In this document: positions 50,016 to 59,741 of the stretch, piece after piece
Position numbering within the stretch: the stretch's first letter is position 1
How the letters are laid out: each line of letters starts with the position of its first letter
Source: Sphingobium nicotianae
Lineage (GTDB): Bacteria; Pseudomonadota; Alphaproteobacteria; Sphingomonadales; Sphingomonadaceae
DNA length: 64,000 nt
NCBI RefSeq assembly: GCF_018603885.1
Contig: NZ_JAHGAW010000004.1
Location: 124,001 to 188,000, forward strand
Direction of reading: 5' to 3'
The notes under the pieces: model-generated
Told to the model about the DNA's origin: nothing
Seen by the model: only the letters and a program-made list of their open reading frames with translations
Database searches by the model: none
Made by a program: the position numbers and the translations under genes

Positions 50016-52703
50016 TCAGCTCGCTTCTTTCCATTTGTCGCGGTAGAAATCGACCGCATCGACCGCGGCGGCGCGCTTCTGCTCGACATCCTTGTCGCGC
50101 TCGACGGGCGCACGGACGCGCTCGATGTCGATCGCCATCTCGAACTCGATGCCCATCCGGTCGCCCTGCGACCAGCGGCACGTGCCGCTCACGACATAGT
50201 CCTTGCCCAGTTCGATCAGGAAGACCGTCCCCGGTGGAACGTCCAGCAGGCCCTCGATCATCGCGCCGTTCGGCGAGACGTTGCGGATGCGTCCGGGATA
50301 GGCATGGCCGTCATGCCCGAGCATGACCGAGCGCAACATGGTCATGCGCGGCTTGCGGCTCGCCTTGTGGCCGGCGGCCTGGGCACGGCCCGTGCCGTTG
50401 TCGAGCAGGGCCATCGTCTCTTCCACGCTGGCCGGACGGCCATAGACATAGCCCTGGACGTGGCTGCAGCCGAGCGAGCGGATCAGCGCCAGCTCGTCGA
50501 GGGTCTCGGCCCCCTCGGCCGTCGTCTCCATGCCGAGCGCCTCGGCCAGGCTGACGATCGACTTCACGATCGCGGCATTGCGGCTGCCCTTGATCGCGGC
50601 GCCGCGCACGAAGCTCTGGTCGATCTTGATCTTGTCGAACGGCGCGGTCTTGAGATAGCCCAGCGCGGAATAGCCGGTGCCAAAATCGTCGAGCGCAAGG
50701 CGCACGCCGATGCTCTTGAGCGCCGCGAACATGCCATCGGTGTTCGAGCCGTCGGCCAGGAACACGCCTTCGGTGATCTCCAGCTCGAGCCGGCTCGCCG
50801 ACAGGCCGGCATTGGCGAGTGCGCTCATGACCAGCGAGGGCAGCGCCGGGTTGGCGAACTGGATCGGCGAGACATTCACCGCGACGCGCGTACCGTCCGG
50901 CCAACGCGTGGCCTCGCTGCAGGCGGTGCGCAGCACCCACTCGCCCAGCGCGCCGATGAGACCCGCCTCTTCGGCGATCGGGATGAAGATCGAGGGCGAG
51001 ATCGGCCCCCTCGACGGGTGGTGCCAGCGGACCAGCGCCTCGAAGCCGGTGATGCGCTCCGTGCTCGCGCAGACGACCGGTTGATATTCCAGATACAGTC
51101 CGCCGACGACCAGGGCATGGCGCAGATCCTGCTCCAGCTGGCGGCGATCCTCGGCGTCGGCATGCATGGCCGATGCGTAGAAGCGGAAGGCGCCGCGACC
51201 GTCCGCCTTGGCGGCATAGAGGGCGAGATCGGCGTTGCGGGTCAGCGTCTCGGTGTTGGTGCCGTCGGTCGGCGCGATGGCGATGCCGATCGAGACGCCG
51301 ATGATGACCTGGCTGCCGTCGATCGAATAAGGCTGCGAGACGGTGTGGATGATCGACTGGGCGAGCTTGGTGAGCTCCATCTGGTCGGACATGCTCGGCA
51401 GCACGATCTTGAACTCGTCGCCGCCCAGGCGGCCGACCTTGCCGCTGGTGCCGATCAGGCGCAGCAGCCGTTGCGCGACCTGGCGCAGCAGCGCGTCGCC
51501 GGCCGGGTGGCCCATCGTGTCATTCACTTCCTTGAAGCGATCGAGATCGAGCAGGAGCAGCGCACACTCATTGTACATGCCGCGCTTGCCATTGACCGCC
51601 TGCTCCAGCGTGTTGAGCATCTGGACGCGATTGGCGAGGCCGGTGAGGGAATCGAAGCTGGCAAGCCGCGCGATTTCGGCCTGCGAGCGGCGCATCTCCG
51701 TGAGGTCCGCGCCGCTGCCGCGGAAGCCGAGGAACTGGCCAAACGGGGTCACCACCGGCTGGCCGGAGATCGACCACCAGAGCTCCTCGCGGCTGTCCGC
51801 CGCCTCGACCTGCAGTTCGGTGAAGCTGGTGCGTGCGGAGAAATGGAAGCCGAGCGTGCGCTGCCCCTCGCTGGGCGCGTCGGGCTTGGGCTGCGCGATG
51901 AGGCTGGAGAAGGGCAAGCCGATCACGTCCTGCGCCTTGCGGCCGATCTGCGCCGCGAGCGTGTCCGACACATAGCTCACATGGCCCATGCGGTCGGTCT
52001 CCCAGAACCAGCTGCGCCCCGATTGCTCGAGATCGACGAGGAACGCCTTGGCCTGATCTCCGGTCAGGCCGCTCTGGCGGACATGGGCCGTCGCGCGGCG
52101 GCTGATCCGATATTCCACCGCCATGATGATCAGGACGCCCGCCGCGAAGATGAGGAGCGGGGTGACCAGCGCGATGACGGGGATATTGCCGATGAAGGCG
52201 ATGATGCCGCCCAGCCCGTACGCCATGCTGAGGATGCGCTGGCGCCCGAAGATGGCGACGGCGAGCAAGGCGGGCGTCAGGGTCACGACCATGAGCTTGA
52301 ACGCGATGCTGCCCAATATGGCAGCGGCGGAGGTTGTGAACAGGGCGCTCGACAAGCCGATGAACGGCGCGGCGATGATGAGCTGCTGATTGGGCGACAA
52401 TCGTGCGAAGGCGGGCAGGCGCGGTACCGTCAGGATCGCCGCGTCGATGAACGTCAAGGCGCCCAGAAAGACGAGGAAATCCCGCTCCGGTATCATGGAG
52501 CTGATCTGGGACCAGCCGATCGCCTGACAGAGCAGAACGGCGCGGGCGACCATGAGCAGCGGCCAGCTCGTCGAGATGAGGCGGATGGCGCGTGCCAGGG
52601 CCTCGAGCGCGTCGCCGTCCCGCTCGTCGGCGGCACCGATCATGGCATACCAATCCGGTCGATTGTCCGGTTTCGATGGCGTCTTGGGACGGACGATGCT
52701 CAT
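50016..52703 (-). CDS. Membrane GGDEF-EAL protein with PAS and C-terminal PilZ domain
   Basis: An 895-residue protein. Order: N-terminal membrane block (about 40-190, six spans), PAS (about 205-330; WFWETDRMGHVSYVSDTLA), GGDEF (about 350-515) with intact GRLGGDEF near 424, EAL (about 525-770) with EALVRWHHP near 556, DDFGTGYSALGYL and KIDQSFV, and a C-terminal PilZ (about 788-870) reading YPGRIRNVSPNGAMIEG. Both cyclase and phosphodiesterase signatures are complete, so the enzyme could be bifunctional, with PilZ providing feedback. ATG 52703. The PilZ Arg motif is weak (RMTMLR), so c-di-GMP binding there is uncertain. Confidence 0.92.
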   Translation of the reverse strand: MSIVRPKTPSKPDNRPDWYAMIGAADERDGDALEALARAIRLISTSWPLLMVARAVLLCQAIGWSQISSMIPERDFLVFLGALTFIDAAILTVPRLPAFARLSPNQQLIIAAPFIGLSSALFTTSAAAILGSIAFKLMVVTLTPALLAVAIFGRQRILSMAYGLGGIIAFIGNIPVIALVTPLLIFAAGVLIIMAVEYRISRRATAHVRQSGLTGDQAKAFLVDLEQSGRSWFWETDRMGHVSYVSDTLAAQIGRKAQDVIGLPFSSLIAQPKPDAPSEGQRTLGFHFSARTSFTELQVEAADSREELWWSISGQPVVTPFGQFLGFRGSGADLTEMRRSQAEIARLASFDSLTGLANRVQMLNTLEQAVNGKRGMYNECALLLLDLDRFKEVNDTMGHPAGDALLRQVAQRLLRLIGTSGKVGRLGGDEFKIVLPSMSDQMELTKLAQSIIHTVSQPYSIDGSQVIIGVSIGIAIAPTDGTNTETLTRNADLALYAAKADGRGAFRFYASAMHADAEDRRQLEQDLRHALVVGGLYLEYQPVVCASTERITGFEALVRWHHPSRGPISPSIFIPIAEEAGLIGALGEWVLRTACSEATRWPDGTRVAVNVSPIQFANPALPSLVMSALANAGLSASRLELEITEGVFLADGSNTDGMFAALKSIGVRLALDDFGTGYSALGYLKTAPFDKIKIDQSFVRGAAIKGSRNAAIVKSIVSLAEALGMETTAEGAETLDELALIRSLGCSHVQGYVYGRPASVEETMALLDNGTGRAQAAGHKASRKPRMTMLRSVMLGHDGHAYPGRIRNVSPNGAMIEGLLDVPPGTVFLIELGKDYVVSGTCRWSQGDRMGIEFEMAIDIERVRAPVERDKDVEQKRAAAVDAVDFYRDKWKEAS

Positions 52704-52893
52704 GCCGCGCCGATGCCACGGCACCCCTTGCAGAAGCGTTACCGGTCGCCCGCGAGCGGATGATTTTACATGCGCGCGACGAGATCCGGCCGACGCCCGT
52801 GCGCCAATTCCGCTCTTGCGCGGGGCGCATGCCGGACTAGGCTGGCGGTGCCGGAACGATGGCACAGCGCCCGAGTCCGCAGGAGAGCCCGCC

Positions 52894-54192
52894 ATGCGCC
52901 ATATCGCCATCATCGGGTCCGGACCGGCCGGCTACTACACGGCCGAAGCCTGCCAGAAGGAATTTGGCGAGGCGGTCCAGATCGACATCATCGACCGGCT
53001 GCCGGTGCCCTTCGGCCTCATCCGTTCGGGCGTCGCGCCGGACCATCAGTCGATCAAGGCGGTCTCGCGGCGTTATGAAGCCGTGGCGCTGACCGACAAT
53101 GTCCGCTTCGTCGGCAAGCTCGGCATCGGCCAGGATGTCAGCATTCCGGAGCTGCTTGCGCTGTATGACGCGGTCGTGCTGGCGACCGGCGCGCCGTCGG
53201 ACAAGCCGCTCGGCGTTCCCGGCGATGACCTGCCGGGCGTGATCGGCAGCGCTGCCTTCGTCGGCTGGTACAATGGCCATCCCGATTTCGCGGAGCTCGC
53301 GCCGGCGATCGATGGCGCGGATGTCGTCATCATCGGCAACGGCAATGTCGCGCTGGATTGCGCGCGCATCCTCGCCAAGAGCGCGGCCGAGTTCGAGGGC
53401 AGCGACATTGTCGGCCATGCCCATGCGGCGCTGACCGGCGCGCAGCCGCGCTCCATCAGCATCCTTGGCCGGCGCGGGCCGCAGCAGATCGCGATGACGC
53501 CCAAGGAGCTGGGCGAGCTCGGGCATCTCGAGCGCGCCTCGGTCCATGTCGATCCGGCCGACCTACCGCCGCCCGAAAGCGACGCCGTGCTGGAGCCGGG
53601 GCAGCGCAAGTCGGTCGCGCTGCTGCGCGAGTTCGCGCGGACGGAGGAGGCCAAGGCATTGCCGGTCCGCTTCACCTTCTTCGTCCAGTCGGTGCGGGTG
53701 GAGGGGAACGGCCATGCCGAGCGACTTATCGTCGAGCGGACGCAACTGGGTGCCAATGGCGAGGCGGTCGGTACTGGCGAGATTCGGGCGATCCCGGCGG
53801 ACATGATCATCAGTTGCATCGGCTATCGCACCTCGCCGATCCCGGACGTGCCCTATGACGAGCAGCGTGGCCGCTTCGCCAATGTCGACGGCCGCATCCA
53901 GCCCGGCCTCTATTGCGTCGGCTGGGCGCGACGCGGGCCGACCGGCACGATCGGCACCAACAAGCCCGATGGCTTCCTGATCGCGGAGGAAATCGCCAGG
54001 GACCAGCCGCAAGCGGCCGGCAAGCAGGGCCGCGCGGGACTCGACGCGCTGATCGCCGCGCGCGGGCTCGCCATCGTCACGTTCCGCGAGTGGCAGAAGA
54101 TCGACCTCGCCGAGATTGAGCGCGCACGGGCCGGCTCGCCGCGCGAGAAATTCGTGCGGGTCGAGGATATGGTGACGGCGAGCAGGGGTTAG
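52894..54192 (+). CDS. Ferredoxin/adrenodoxin-NADP reductase (FprA-like)
   Basis: A 432-residue protein. FAD site IIGSGPAGYYTAEAC, FGLIRSGVAPDHQSIKAV typical of adrenodoxin reductases, NADP site VIIGNGNVALDCARIL, and the C-terminal FAD contact GLYCVGWARRGPTGTIGTNK. It transfers electrons from NADPH to a ferredoxin or 2Fe-2S protein, often feeding P450s or Fe-S biogenesis. SD AGGAGAGCCCGCC. Divergent from the GGDEF-EAL gene by 190 bp; the long upstream frame to 52552 is antisense shadow. Confidence 0.93.
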   Translation: MRHIAIIGSGPAGYYTAEACQKEFGEAVQIDIIDRLPVPFGLIRSGVAPDHQSIKAVSRRYEAVALTDNVRFVGKLGIGQDVSIPELLALYDAVVLATGAPSDKPLGVPGDDLPGVIGSAAFVGWYNGHPDFAELAPAIDGADVVIIGNGNVALDCARILAKSAAEFEGSDIVGHAHAALTGAQPRSISILGRRGPQQIAMTPKELGELGHLERASVHVDPADLPPPESDAVLEPGQRKSVALLREFARTEEAKALPVRFTFFVQSVRVEGNGHAERLIVERTQLGANGEAVGTGEIRAIPADMIISCIGYRTSPIPDVPYDEQRGRFANVDGRIQPGLYCVGWARRGPTGTIGTNKPDGFLIAEEIARDQPQAAGKQGRAGLDALIAARGLAIVTFREWQKIDLAEIERARAGSPREKFVRVEDMVTASRG

Positions 54193-54271
54193 GCTCGGCG
54201 AAGAGCCAGTCGATGAACTTCCGGAATTTGCTGCCGTCCGCTCGCCGCTCTCCGTGGCCGGCGGCCGCAAC

Positions 54272-54742
54272 CTACGGGCTGCGGCCGCGATCGGGAAGGG
54301 AGGCGAAAGCGGGCGCCGAGACCGGGCGGTTGATGAAATCGCGAATACCCTCTTCGTCCAGGAAGATGTCCGAGAGAATTTCAGGCAGTGGCGTGTGCGG
54401 ATCGGACCATGCAGGCCGCTCGCGCCCTTCGCGGCGCGGGGTGGGGAAGCAGTTGGCGCGGACGACTGACAATGCATTGATCCGACGCGTCAGCAGGACG
54501 CCGCAGCCATGGCGTGTCCGCCACATCACCCGACCGCGCTCGTCGAGGTTCCTTGCGCCGATCCGGACAATGCTGCCGACAGCTGGCAGTTCGTTGCCGA
54601 TGAACCGTATACCGCCGTCCGAGATATCCGCGATCTCGACAGCAGCGAACTCGTCGTCCCAATGAAGCACTGCCCTGAAATCGGTAGGGAAGCGGATATA
54701 GCGGCGAATGTCGTGAAAGGATTTTGGGCTTGAATAACCCAT
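54272..54742 (-). CDS. PilZ-domain protein
   Basis: A 156-residue protein. RRYIRFPTDFRAVLHWDDEF gives the RxxxR-type arginines, and EIADISDGGIRFIGNELPAV the DxSxxG motif, so c-di-GMP binding is likely. A C-terminal extension (SDPHTPLPEILSDIFLDEEG) is unique. ATG 54742 follows GGGGAGAGATC. Its promoter lies in a strikingly AT-rich tract. It is 1.6 kb from the GGDEF-EAL-PilZ gene, so a local c-di-GMP theme is possible. Confidence 0.85.
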   Translation of the reverse strand: MGYSSPKSFHDIRRYIRFPTDFRAVLHWDDEFAAVEIADISDGGIRFIGNELPAVGSIVRIGARNLDERGRVMWRTRHGCGVLLTRRINALSVVRANCFPTPRREGRERPAWSDPHTPLPEILSDIFLDEEGIRDFINRPVSAPAFASLPDRGRSP

Positions 54743-55316
54743 GATCTCTCCCCTGTTTAAAGACACTTCCCGCAAGTATTTTTATTGTAACAATCCAATA
54801 TCGGATATGTTCCATCAATTGATCTTGTTTTTAGATTTGCAGAAAAGAATTCGTTAGAATTTATGGTATAAAAACTATTAACTATATTTGAGATATTTAG
54901 AATATCACAGCAGTACATAGAGTTTTATGAAATTCCCGACTGGGCAAGAGGCGACCCATCATGCATGCGGATTCTTTCGTCCGATCGCTGTTTCTGAATT
55001 GCGTCAGTTAAGCGATGCACGCCCGCAAACGGTTTGACGATCCGGGCGAGCTCGCAGACCGCACCATGTCCGCTTCGATGAAGGCGGATCTGGCCGTTGG
55101 AACGCCGGATTGGGCGGGAAAAGGCCGTTGAAGCATGACGAGTCGAGGGCATGCGATCCCCCGGCTCTTTCTCATCTTGCCTATAGCGGCATGCGGGCGG
55201 GCGCACGGCATGTGCCGTCGCTCATCGTGTGACCCTGTCGTGACCTTTGGGCGATCCGGACTGCCGGTTTGGCAAGATGGCTTGCCAGGATCGACCGTTC
55301 GAATCCGTCCAGCCTC
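54743..55316. other. AT-rich intergenic tract with tRNA-like 3' fragment
   Basis: 574 bp. About 54770-54935 is far richer in A/T than anything else in the window (for example TATGGTATAAAAACTATTAA) and probably holds the PilZ gene promoter. The right part returns to high GC. Near 55290-55318 GTTCGAATCC followed by CAGCCTCTC resembles the T-arm and acceptor of a serine tRNA, but the 5' half is missing. Small ORFs here look spurious. Confidence 0.5.
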
Positions 55317-56429
55317 TCAGACCCGCATCGGCATCAGCACGTAGAGCGCCGTCGCCTTCTCACCCTCGCGGATCAGGGTCGGCGCGGCGGCATCGGCGAG
55401 ATGCACCTCGACCGAATCCCCCTCGATCTGGCCGAGAATGTCGAGCAGATAGCGCGCGTTGAAGCCGATCTCGATCGGCGCCGAGCTATAGTCGCCCGGC
55501 ACTTCCTCGGCTGCCGTGCCATTCTCGGGGCTGGTCACGGAGAGCGTGATCTTGTCCTTCTCGACCGCCATCTTGACGGCACGGGTCTTCTCGGTCGCGA
55601 TGGTCGCAACGCGGTCCACGCCTTCCTCGAAGCTGCGCGGATCGATCTTGAGCAGCTTGTCGTTCCCGGTCGGGATGACGCGGCTGTAATCGGGGAAGGT
55701 GCCGTCGATCAGCTTGCTGGTCAGCACGGCATTGCCAAGGTCGAAGCGGATCTTGCTCGGCGAGAGGTCGATGTGCACGCTGCCGTCGACCTCGTCGAGC
55801 AGCTTGCGCAACTCCGCGATGCATTTGCGCGGAATGATGATGTCCGGCATGCCCTCGGCGCCATCCGGGCGCGCGACGGTGACGCGGGCGAGGCGGTGGC
55901 CGTCGGTCGCGGCAGCCTTCAGCACCGGCGCCGGATCCTCGGCAACGTGCAGGAAGATGCCGTTCAGATAATAGCGCGTCTCTTCGGTCGAGATGGCGAA
56001 GCGCGTCTTGTCGATGATCTGGACGAGCGCCGTGGCGGGCAGCTCGAAGCTGGTCGGCAGCGGCCCTTCGGCGATCACCGGGAAGTCATCGCGCGGCAGT
56101 GTCTGCAAGTTGAAGCGCGCGCGGCCCGCCTGGACCAGCATCTTGCCGTCGGCGGCCTCGATGCGCACCTGGCTTCCCTCGGGCAGCTTGCGGGCAATGT
56201 CGAACAGGGTATGGGCCGAGACGGTCGTGGCGCCGGCCACCTCCACCTGCGCCTGGACATTCTCGACGATCTGGAGATCGAGATCGGTCGCCATCAGGCG
56301 GATCGTACCGTCCGCGGAAGCGTCGATCAGCACGTTGGACAGGATCGGGATGGTATTGCGCCGTTCGACGACTGACTGGACATGGCCCAGGCTCTTGAGC
56401 AGCGTCGCACGTTCGATTGTGGCCTTCAT
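55317..56429 (-). CDS. dnaN: DNA polymerase III beta subunit (sliding clamp)
   Basis: A 370-residue protein, three repeats of the clamp fold. It starts MKATIERATLLKSLGHVQSV then VERRNTIPILSNVLI, the universal DnaN opening, and ends YVLMPMRV, the C-terminal clamp residues (MPMRL-like). It tethers Pol III to DNA. No dnaA, recF or gyrB is adjacent, as is usual for sphingomonads, where dnaN is separated. ATG 56429. Confidence 0.97.
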   Translation of the reverse strand: MKATIERATLLKSLGHVQSVVERRNTIPILSNVLIDASADGTIRLMATDLDLQIVENVQAQVEVAGATTVSAHTLFDIARKLPEGSQVRIEAADGKMLVQAGRARFNLQTLPRDDFPVIAEGPLPTSFELPATALVQIIDKTRFAISTEETRYYLNGIFLHVAEDPAPVLKAAATDGHRLARVTVARPDGAEGMPDIIIPRKCIAELRKLLDEVDGSVHIDLSPSKIRFDLGNAVLTSKLIDGTFPDYSRVIPTGNDKLLKIDPRSFEEGVDRVATIATEKTRAVKMAVEKDKITLSVTSPENGTAAEEVPGDYSSAPIEIGFNARYLLDILGQIEGDSVEVHLADAAAPTLIREGEKATALYVLMPMRV

Positions 56430-56599
56430 CCCTCTGGATTCCGTTCTCTACCCGGTTGTTGGAGTCGGATCAGGCATCCGCTCGTGGAACATCTTTCCAT
56501 ATCGAAATTGCCGGAGGGGGCAAGTGCTGTGGCCAAAAAGGCGGGCCCGCGTGGCGCCGCTCTTGTGTTGCGCGGGGAGTTGCGCTTTGTCGGGCGCGC

Positions 56600-57103
56600 A
56601 TGATCCGGTCTGGCCCGACAATCCTTCTCGCGAGCATCGCCCTGCTCCTGCCGGCGGCGGCCGATGCGCGTGACGTGCTTGGCATCTTCCAGCGCTGGGG
56701 GGCGTTTCGCGACATGGATCAGGGGCGCTGCTTCGCCATCGCGCAGCCGCTCGCCGGCGGATGGGAGGCCTCGCCCTGGCGGCCCTTCGCCGCAATCGGC
56801 TACTGGCCGCGCGGGGGGCTGCGCGGGCAGGTCAATATTCGCCTCAGCCATCAACTCGCCGCGGGCCAGGGTGCGACCCTGACGATCGGCGATCAGCGCT
56901 TCCCCCTGCGTGGCGGCGGCGCCGACGTCTGGTCGGCGGACCGCCGGGCGGACGCCGCGATCCTCGCCGCGATGCGATCGGGCCGGCTGATGGGCGTGTC
57001 CGGTCAGGCCAGGACCGGCGGCACCTTCACCGACCACTACGACCTGCGCGGCGCAGCCACGGCCATCGACGCGGCGGCGCTGGGCTGTGCGCGGATCAAA
57101 TGA
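56600..57103 (+). CDS. Exported hypothetical protein (IalB-like pattern)
   Basis: A 167-residue protein. The signal peptide (TILLASIALLLPAAADA) is followed by RDVLGIFQRWGAFRDMDQGR then CFAIAQPLAGG, a pattern like the start of invasion-associated locus B proteins (W..f.d....C), with LRGQVNIRLSHQLAAGQGAT next. A second Cys sits at the end (LGCARIK) and probably pairs with the first. ATG 56600; no strong SD. It ends 10 bases before the racemase gene and is likely cotranscribed. Confidence 0.6.
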   Translation: MIRSGPTILLASIALLLPAAADARDVLGIFQRWGAFRDMDQGRCFAIAQPLAGGWEASPWRPFAAIGYWPRGGLRGQVNIRLSHQLAAGQGATLTIGDQRFPLRGGGADVWSADRRADAAILAAMRSGRLMGVSGQARTGGTFTDHYDLRGAATAIDAAALGCARIK

Positions 57104-57113
57104 GGACAATCCC

Positions 57114-57815
57114 ATGAAACGCATCGGCCTCATCGGCGGCATGAGCTGGGAAAGCACCACGCTCTATTATCAGCTGATCAATACCGGCATTCGCGCGCGG
57201 CTGGGCGGCCATTCCTCGGCGGATCTGGTGCTGCGCTCGGTGGATTTCGGGCCGGTCGAGGCGCTACAGCGCGCCGGCGACTGGATCGGGCTCGATGCGA
57301 TGATGGCGCAGGCGGCGCAGGACGTCGAAGCGGCGGGCGCGGAGATCATCCTGCTCTGCACCAACACCATGCATCGCTGCGCCGACGCGATCGAGGCGGC
57401 GGTCGACATCCCGCTGCTGCACATCGCCGATCCGCTGGAGATTGCGCTCGCCGAGCTGGAGATCGAGACGATCGGCCTGCTCGGCACGCGCTACACGATG
57501 GAGCAGGGCTTCTATCGGGAGCGGTTGGAAGCGGCTGGCATCGAGGTGCTGGTGCCGGAGGAGCCGGACCGCAGTGACGTCCACCGGATCATCTATGAGG
57601 AGCTGGTCGTCGGGCGCGTCGAGGAAGCTTCGCGCGAGCGCTACAAGGAGATCATGGAGACGTTGGCCGGCGACGGCGCCGACGCGATCGTGCTGGCCTG
57701 CACCGAGATCGGTCTGCTGGTTGGCGAAGGCGATGCGCTGGTGCCTGTGCTGGACACGACGCTGCTGCACGCGAAAGCGGCGGTGGAATGGGCGCTGGGA
57801 GATCTGGAGGGCTGA
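57114..57815 (+). CDS. Aspartate/glutamate racemase family protein
   Basis: A 233-residue protein. IGLIGGMSWESTTLYYQLIN is the family opening, and the two catalytic cysteines are in ILLCTNTMHRCAD and VLACTEIGLL. It interconverts L- and D-aspartate (YgeA/RacD-like) or a related amino acid, cofactor-free. SD TGAGGACAATCCC precedes ATG 57114. The closest subgroup has SWESTxxYYxxIN, typical of broad amino-acid racemases. Confidence 0.92.
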   Translation: MKRIGLIGGMSWESTTLYYQLINTGIRARLGGHSSADLVLRSVDFGPVEALQRAGDWIGLDAMMAQAAQDVEAAGAEIILLCTNTMHRCADAIEAAVDIPLLHIADPLEIALAELEIETIGLLGTRYTMEQGFYRERLEAAGIEVLVPEEPDRSDVHRIIYEELVVGRVEEASRERYKEIMETLAGDGADAIVLACTEIGLLVGEGDALVPVLDTTLLHAKAAVEWALGDLEG

Positions 57816-58140
57816 GCCTCGGCGTGCTGTGTCCATCGCTCGTGTCAGGGCGAAGCCGAGACGGGCAATGTATGAGTGCTACCTATAGCCCCTCCCTTTC
57901 AAGGGAGGGGAAGGGGGTGGGTGTCGCGCAGCGATCAGCGCGATGTTCCAACCCCACCCCAACCCCTCCCCTGAAGGGGAGGGGCTAAGAAACCCTGCGA
58001 TCTGTCGAATGGCCCGACAAATGCGGCCACATTCGCTGCCTGCCCAGGATGATCGCCTTATACGACAAATGGGTAGCGGCGGTTGACTCCCGCGCCGGCC
58101 GGGCCGCAGCATCTCGGCTCAATCAGCCTGGGGGTGCCGC
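57816..58140. other. Intergenic region with repeat pair
   Basis: 325 bp: the G-rich repeat pair (57886-57987) and then about 150 bp leading to the M28 peptidase gene, including GGCTCAATCAGCCTGGGGG just before the start. No gene seen. Confidence 0.55.
57886..57987. repeat. Palindromic G-rich repeat pair
   Basis: TAGCCCCTCCCTTTCAAGGG plus AGGGG with tail AAGGGGGTGGGT (to about 57922), then a 27-bp spacer. The inverted partner AACCCCACCCCAACCCCTCC has palindrome 57963-57984 and ends GGCTAAG. It is homologous in reverse orientation to 61209-61308, sharing GCGCGACACCCACCCCCTTC. Confidence 0.82.
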
Positions 58141-59736
58141 ATGACTCGAACGACCTTGCGCCGCTGCGCGCTCGCCGCGCTGGCGCTTGCGCAACCTGCC
58201 TTCGCCGGTCCGCCCGAGCCGAGCCAGGCGAAGATCGATGCCTGGTGGGGGCATGTCGAGGCGATCTCCAACGATGGGAACGAAGGGCGGCTCAACGGGT
58301 CGCCCGGCTATTTCCGCGCCGCCGACTACGTGATCGCACAACTCAGGAAGATCGGCGTCAAGCCTGCGGGCACGGACGGCTATCTTCAGCCGATGGATTT
58401 CGTCGAGCAGCGGTTCGACCAGAAAGCGAGCAGCGCGACGCTCAAGCTGCCGACCGGTGACGTGCCGTTCGCCGTGCCGAGCGAGCTCTTCTACCGCGGC
58501 AGCACGGCGATGCCGCCGACGATCGAGGCGCCGTTGGTGTTCGCCGGCTATGGCCTCTCCATTCCCGAAGCGGGGCACGACGATTTCGCGGGGCTGGATG
58601 TCAAGGGCAAGATCGTCGTCGTCCTCTCGGGCGGCCCGGCCAGCATCTCCGGTGCGCTCAAGTCGGATGCGCGCGCCGACCGCGCCAAGCTGCTGGCCGA
58701 GCGGGGCGCGCTCGGCATCATCTCGCTGACGACGCCCAAGCAGGTCGAGATCGTCTGGGAGCGGCAGGTGAGCAACAGCTACCAGTCCTCCATGTATCTC
58801 GCCGACCCGGCGATGCGCGAGGTATCGACGCCCTTCCTGTCGGCGACGCTCTCGCCCGCACGAGCCGAGGCGCTGTTCGCCGGATCGGGCCATACATTCG
58901 CCGAGGTGGCGGCGCTGTCCGATGCCTCGCAGCCGGTGCCGGTCTTTCCGCTCATCGGGCGTTTCGCCGCGAGGATCACGACGCAGACCAAGCCGGTGCA
59001 CGGCGCCAACGTCATCGGGCTGATCCCCGGCAGCGACCGCAAGCTCAAGGGCGAGTATGTCGTGCTCTCCGCCCATCTCGACGGGCTCGGTGTCGGCGAG
59101 CCGATCAAGGGCGACACCATCTATAACGGCACCTTCGACAACGCGATCGGCGTCGCCAGCGTCCTTGAGGCGGCCAAGGTGCTGGTCAAGGGCAAGCATC
59201 CCAGGCGCTCGGTCATCCTCGCCATCGTGACGGCGGAAGAGAAGGGCCTTCTGGGCTCGCGCTATTTCGCGCGGCGGCCGACGGTGCCGGCCGGATCGAT
59301 CGTCGCCGACGTCAATCTCGATATGCCGCTGCCGATCTTCGCGCTGACCAGCGTCTCGCCGCTCGGTTTCGAGGAAAGCTCGCTCGGCGCGGACGCGAAG
59401 GCTGTGGCGGAGAGCATGGGTCTCGGTGTGCTTCCCGATCCGCTGCCCGACCGCAACGCCTTCACGCGCTCGGACCAGTACAGCTTCATCCGCCAGGGCA
59501 TCCCGGCGCTCTTTCCCAAATATGGCTTCACGCGCGGCACGCCGGAAGAAATCACCGAGAGAGCGTGGCGAGCGAACATCTATCATTCGCCGCAGGACCA
59601 GCTCGACCAGCCGGTGCTGAAGGCGGAGGGCGTCAGGATGGCGGATTATGTGACGGCGCTGGTCCGCCACATCGCCGACAATCCGGTGCGGCCGAGCTGG
59701 AACGAGAGCAGTTATTTCAAGCGGTTCACCAAGTAG
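58141..59736 (+). CDS. Exported M28 family zinc aminopeptidase
   Basis: A 531-residue protein. The signal peptide ([15 protein letters not shown]) is followed by a PA-domain insertion (about 120-260, [18 protein letters not shown]) inside an M28 catalytic domain: His in [11 protein letters not shown], bridging Asp in [14 protein letters not shown], Glu pair in [12 protein letters not shown], and a later Asp in [10 protein letters not shown]. It is a periplasmic peptidase with two zinc ions. ATG 58141 follows CTGGGGGTGCCGC. Confidence 0.9.
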   Translation: MTRTTLRRCALAALALAQPAFAGPPEPSQAKIDAWWGHVEAISNDGNEGRLNGSPGYFRAADYVIAQLRKIGVKPAGTDGYLQPMDFVEQRFDQKASSATLKLPTGDVPFAVPSELFYRGSTAMPPTIEAPLVFAGYGLSIPEAGHDDFAGLDVKGKIVVVLSGGPASISGALKSDARADRAKLLAERGALGIISLTTPKQVEIVWERQVSNSYQSSMYLADPAMREVSTPFLSATLSPARAEALFAGSGHTFAEVAALSDASQPVPVFPLIGRFAARITTQTKPVHGANVIGLIPGSDRKLKGEYVVLSAHLDGLGVGEPIKGDTIYNGTFDNAIGVASVLEAAKVLVKGKHPRRSVILAIVTAEEKGLLGSRYFARRPTVPAGSIVADVNLDMPLPIFALTSVSPLGFEESSLGADAKAVAESMGLGVLPDPLPDRNAFTRSDQYSFIRQGIPALFPKYGFTRGTPEEITERAWRANIYHSPQDQLDQPVLKAEGVRMADYVTALVRHIADNPVRPSWNESSYFKRFTK

Positions 59737-59741
59737 CTGTT

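Noticed and set aside
49638-52763. 1041-codon antisense ORF across pnuC and GGDEF-EAL genes
   Set aside because: It spans several real genes, is dominated by Arg/His/Asp/Ala, and has no domain features.
54925-55206. 93-codon minus ORF near the AT-rich tract
   Set aside because: No SD, mixed composition straddling an abrupt GC change, no domain; not supported as a gene.
55262-55320. Possible complete tRNA because of GTTCGAATCC and a nearby 7-bp hairpin
   Set aside because: The hairpin loop is 4 bases (TGGCAAG-ATGG-CTTGCCA), not a 7-base anticodon loop, the T-stem has a mismatch, and no 5' acceptor strand pairs with the 3' end.
55317-56429. dnaN as a sign of the replication origin
   Set aside because: No dnaA, recF or DnaA boxes nearby; neighbours are ordinary metabolic genes.
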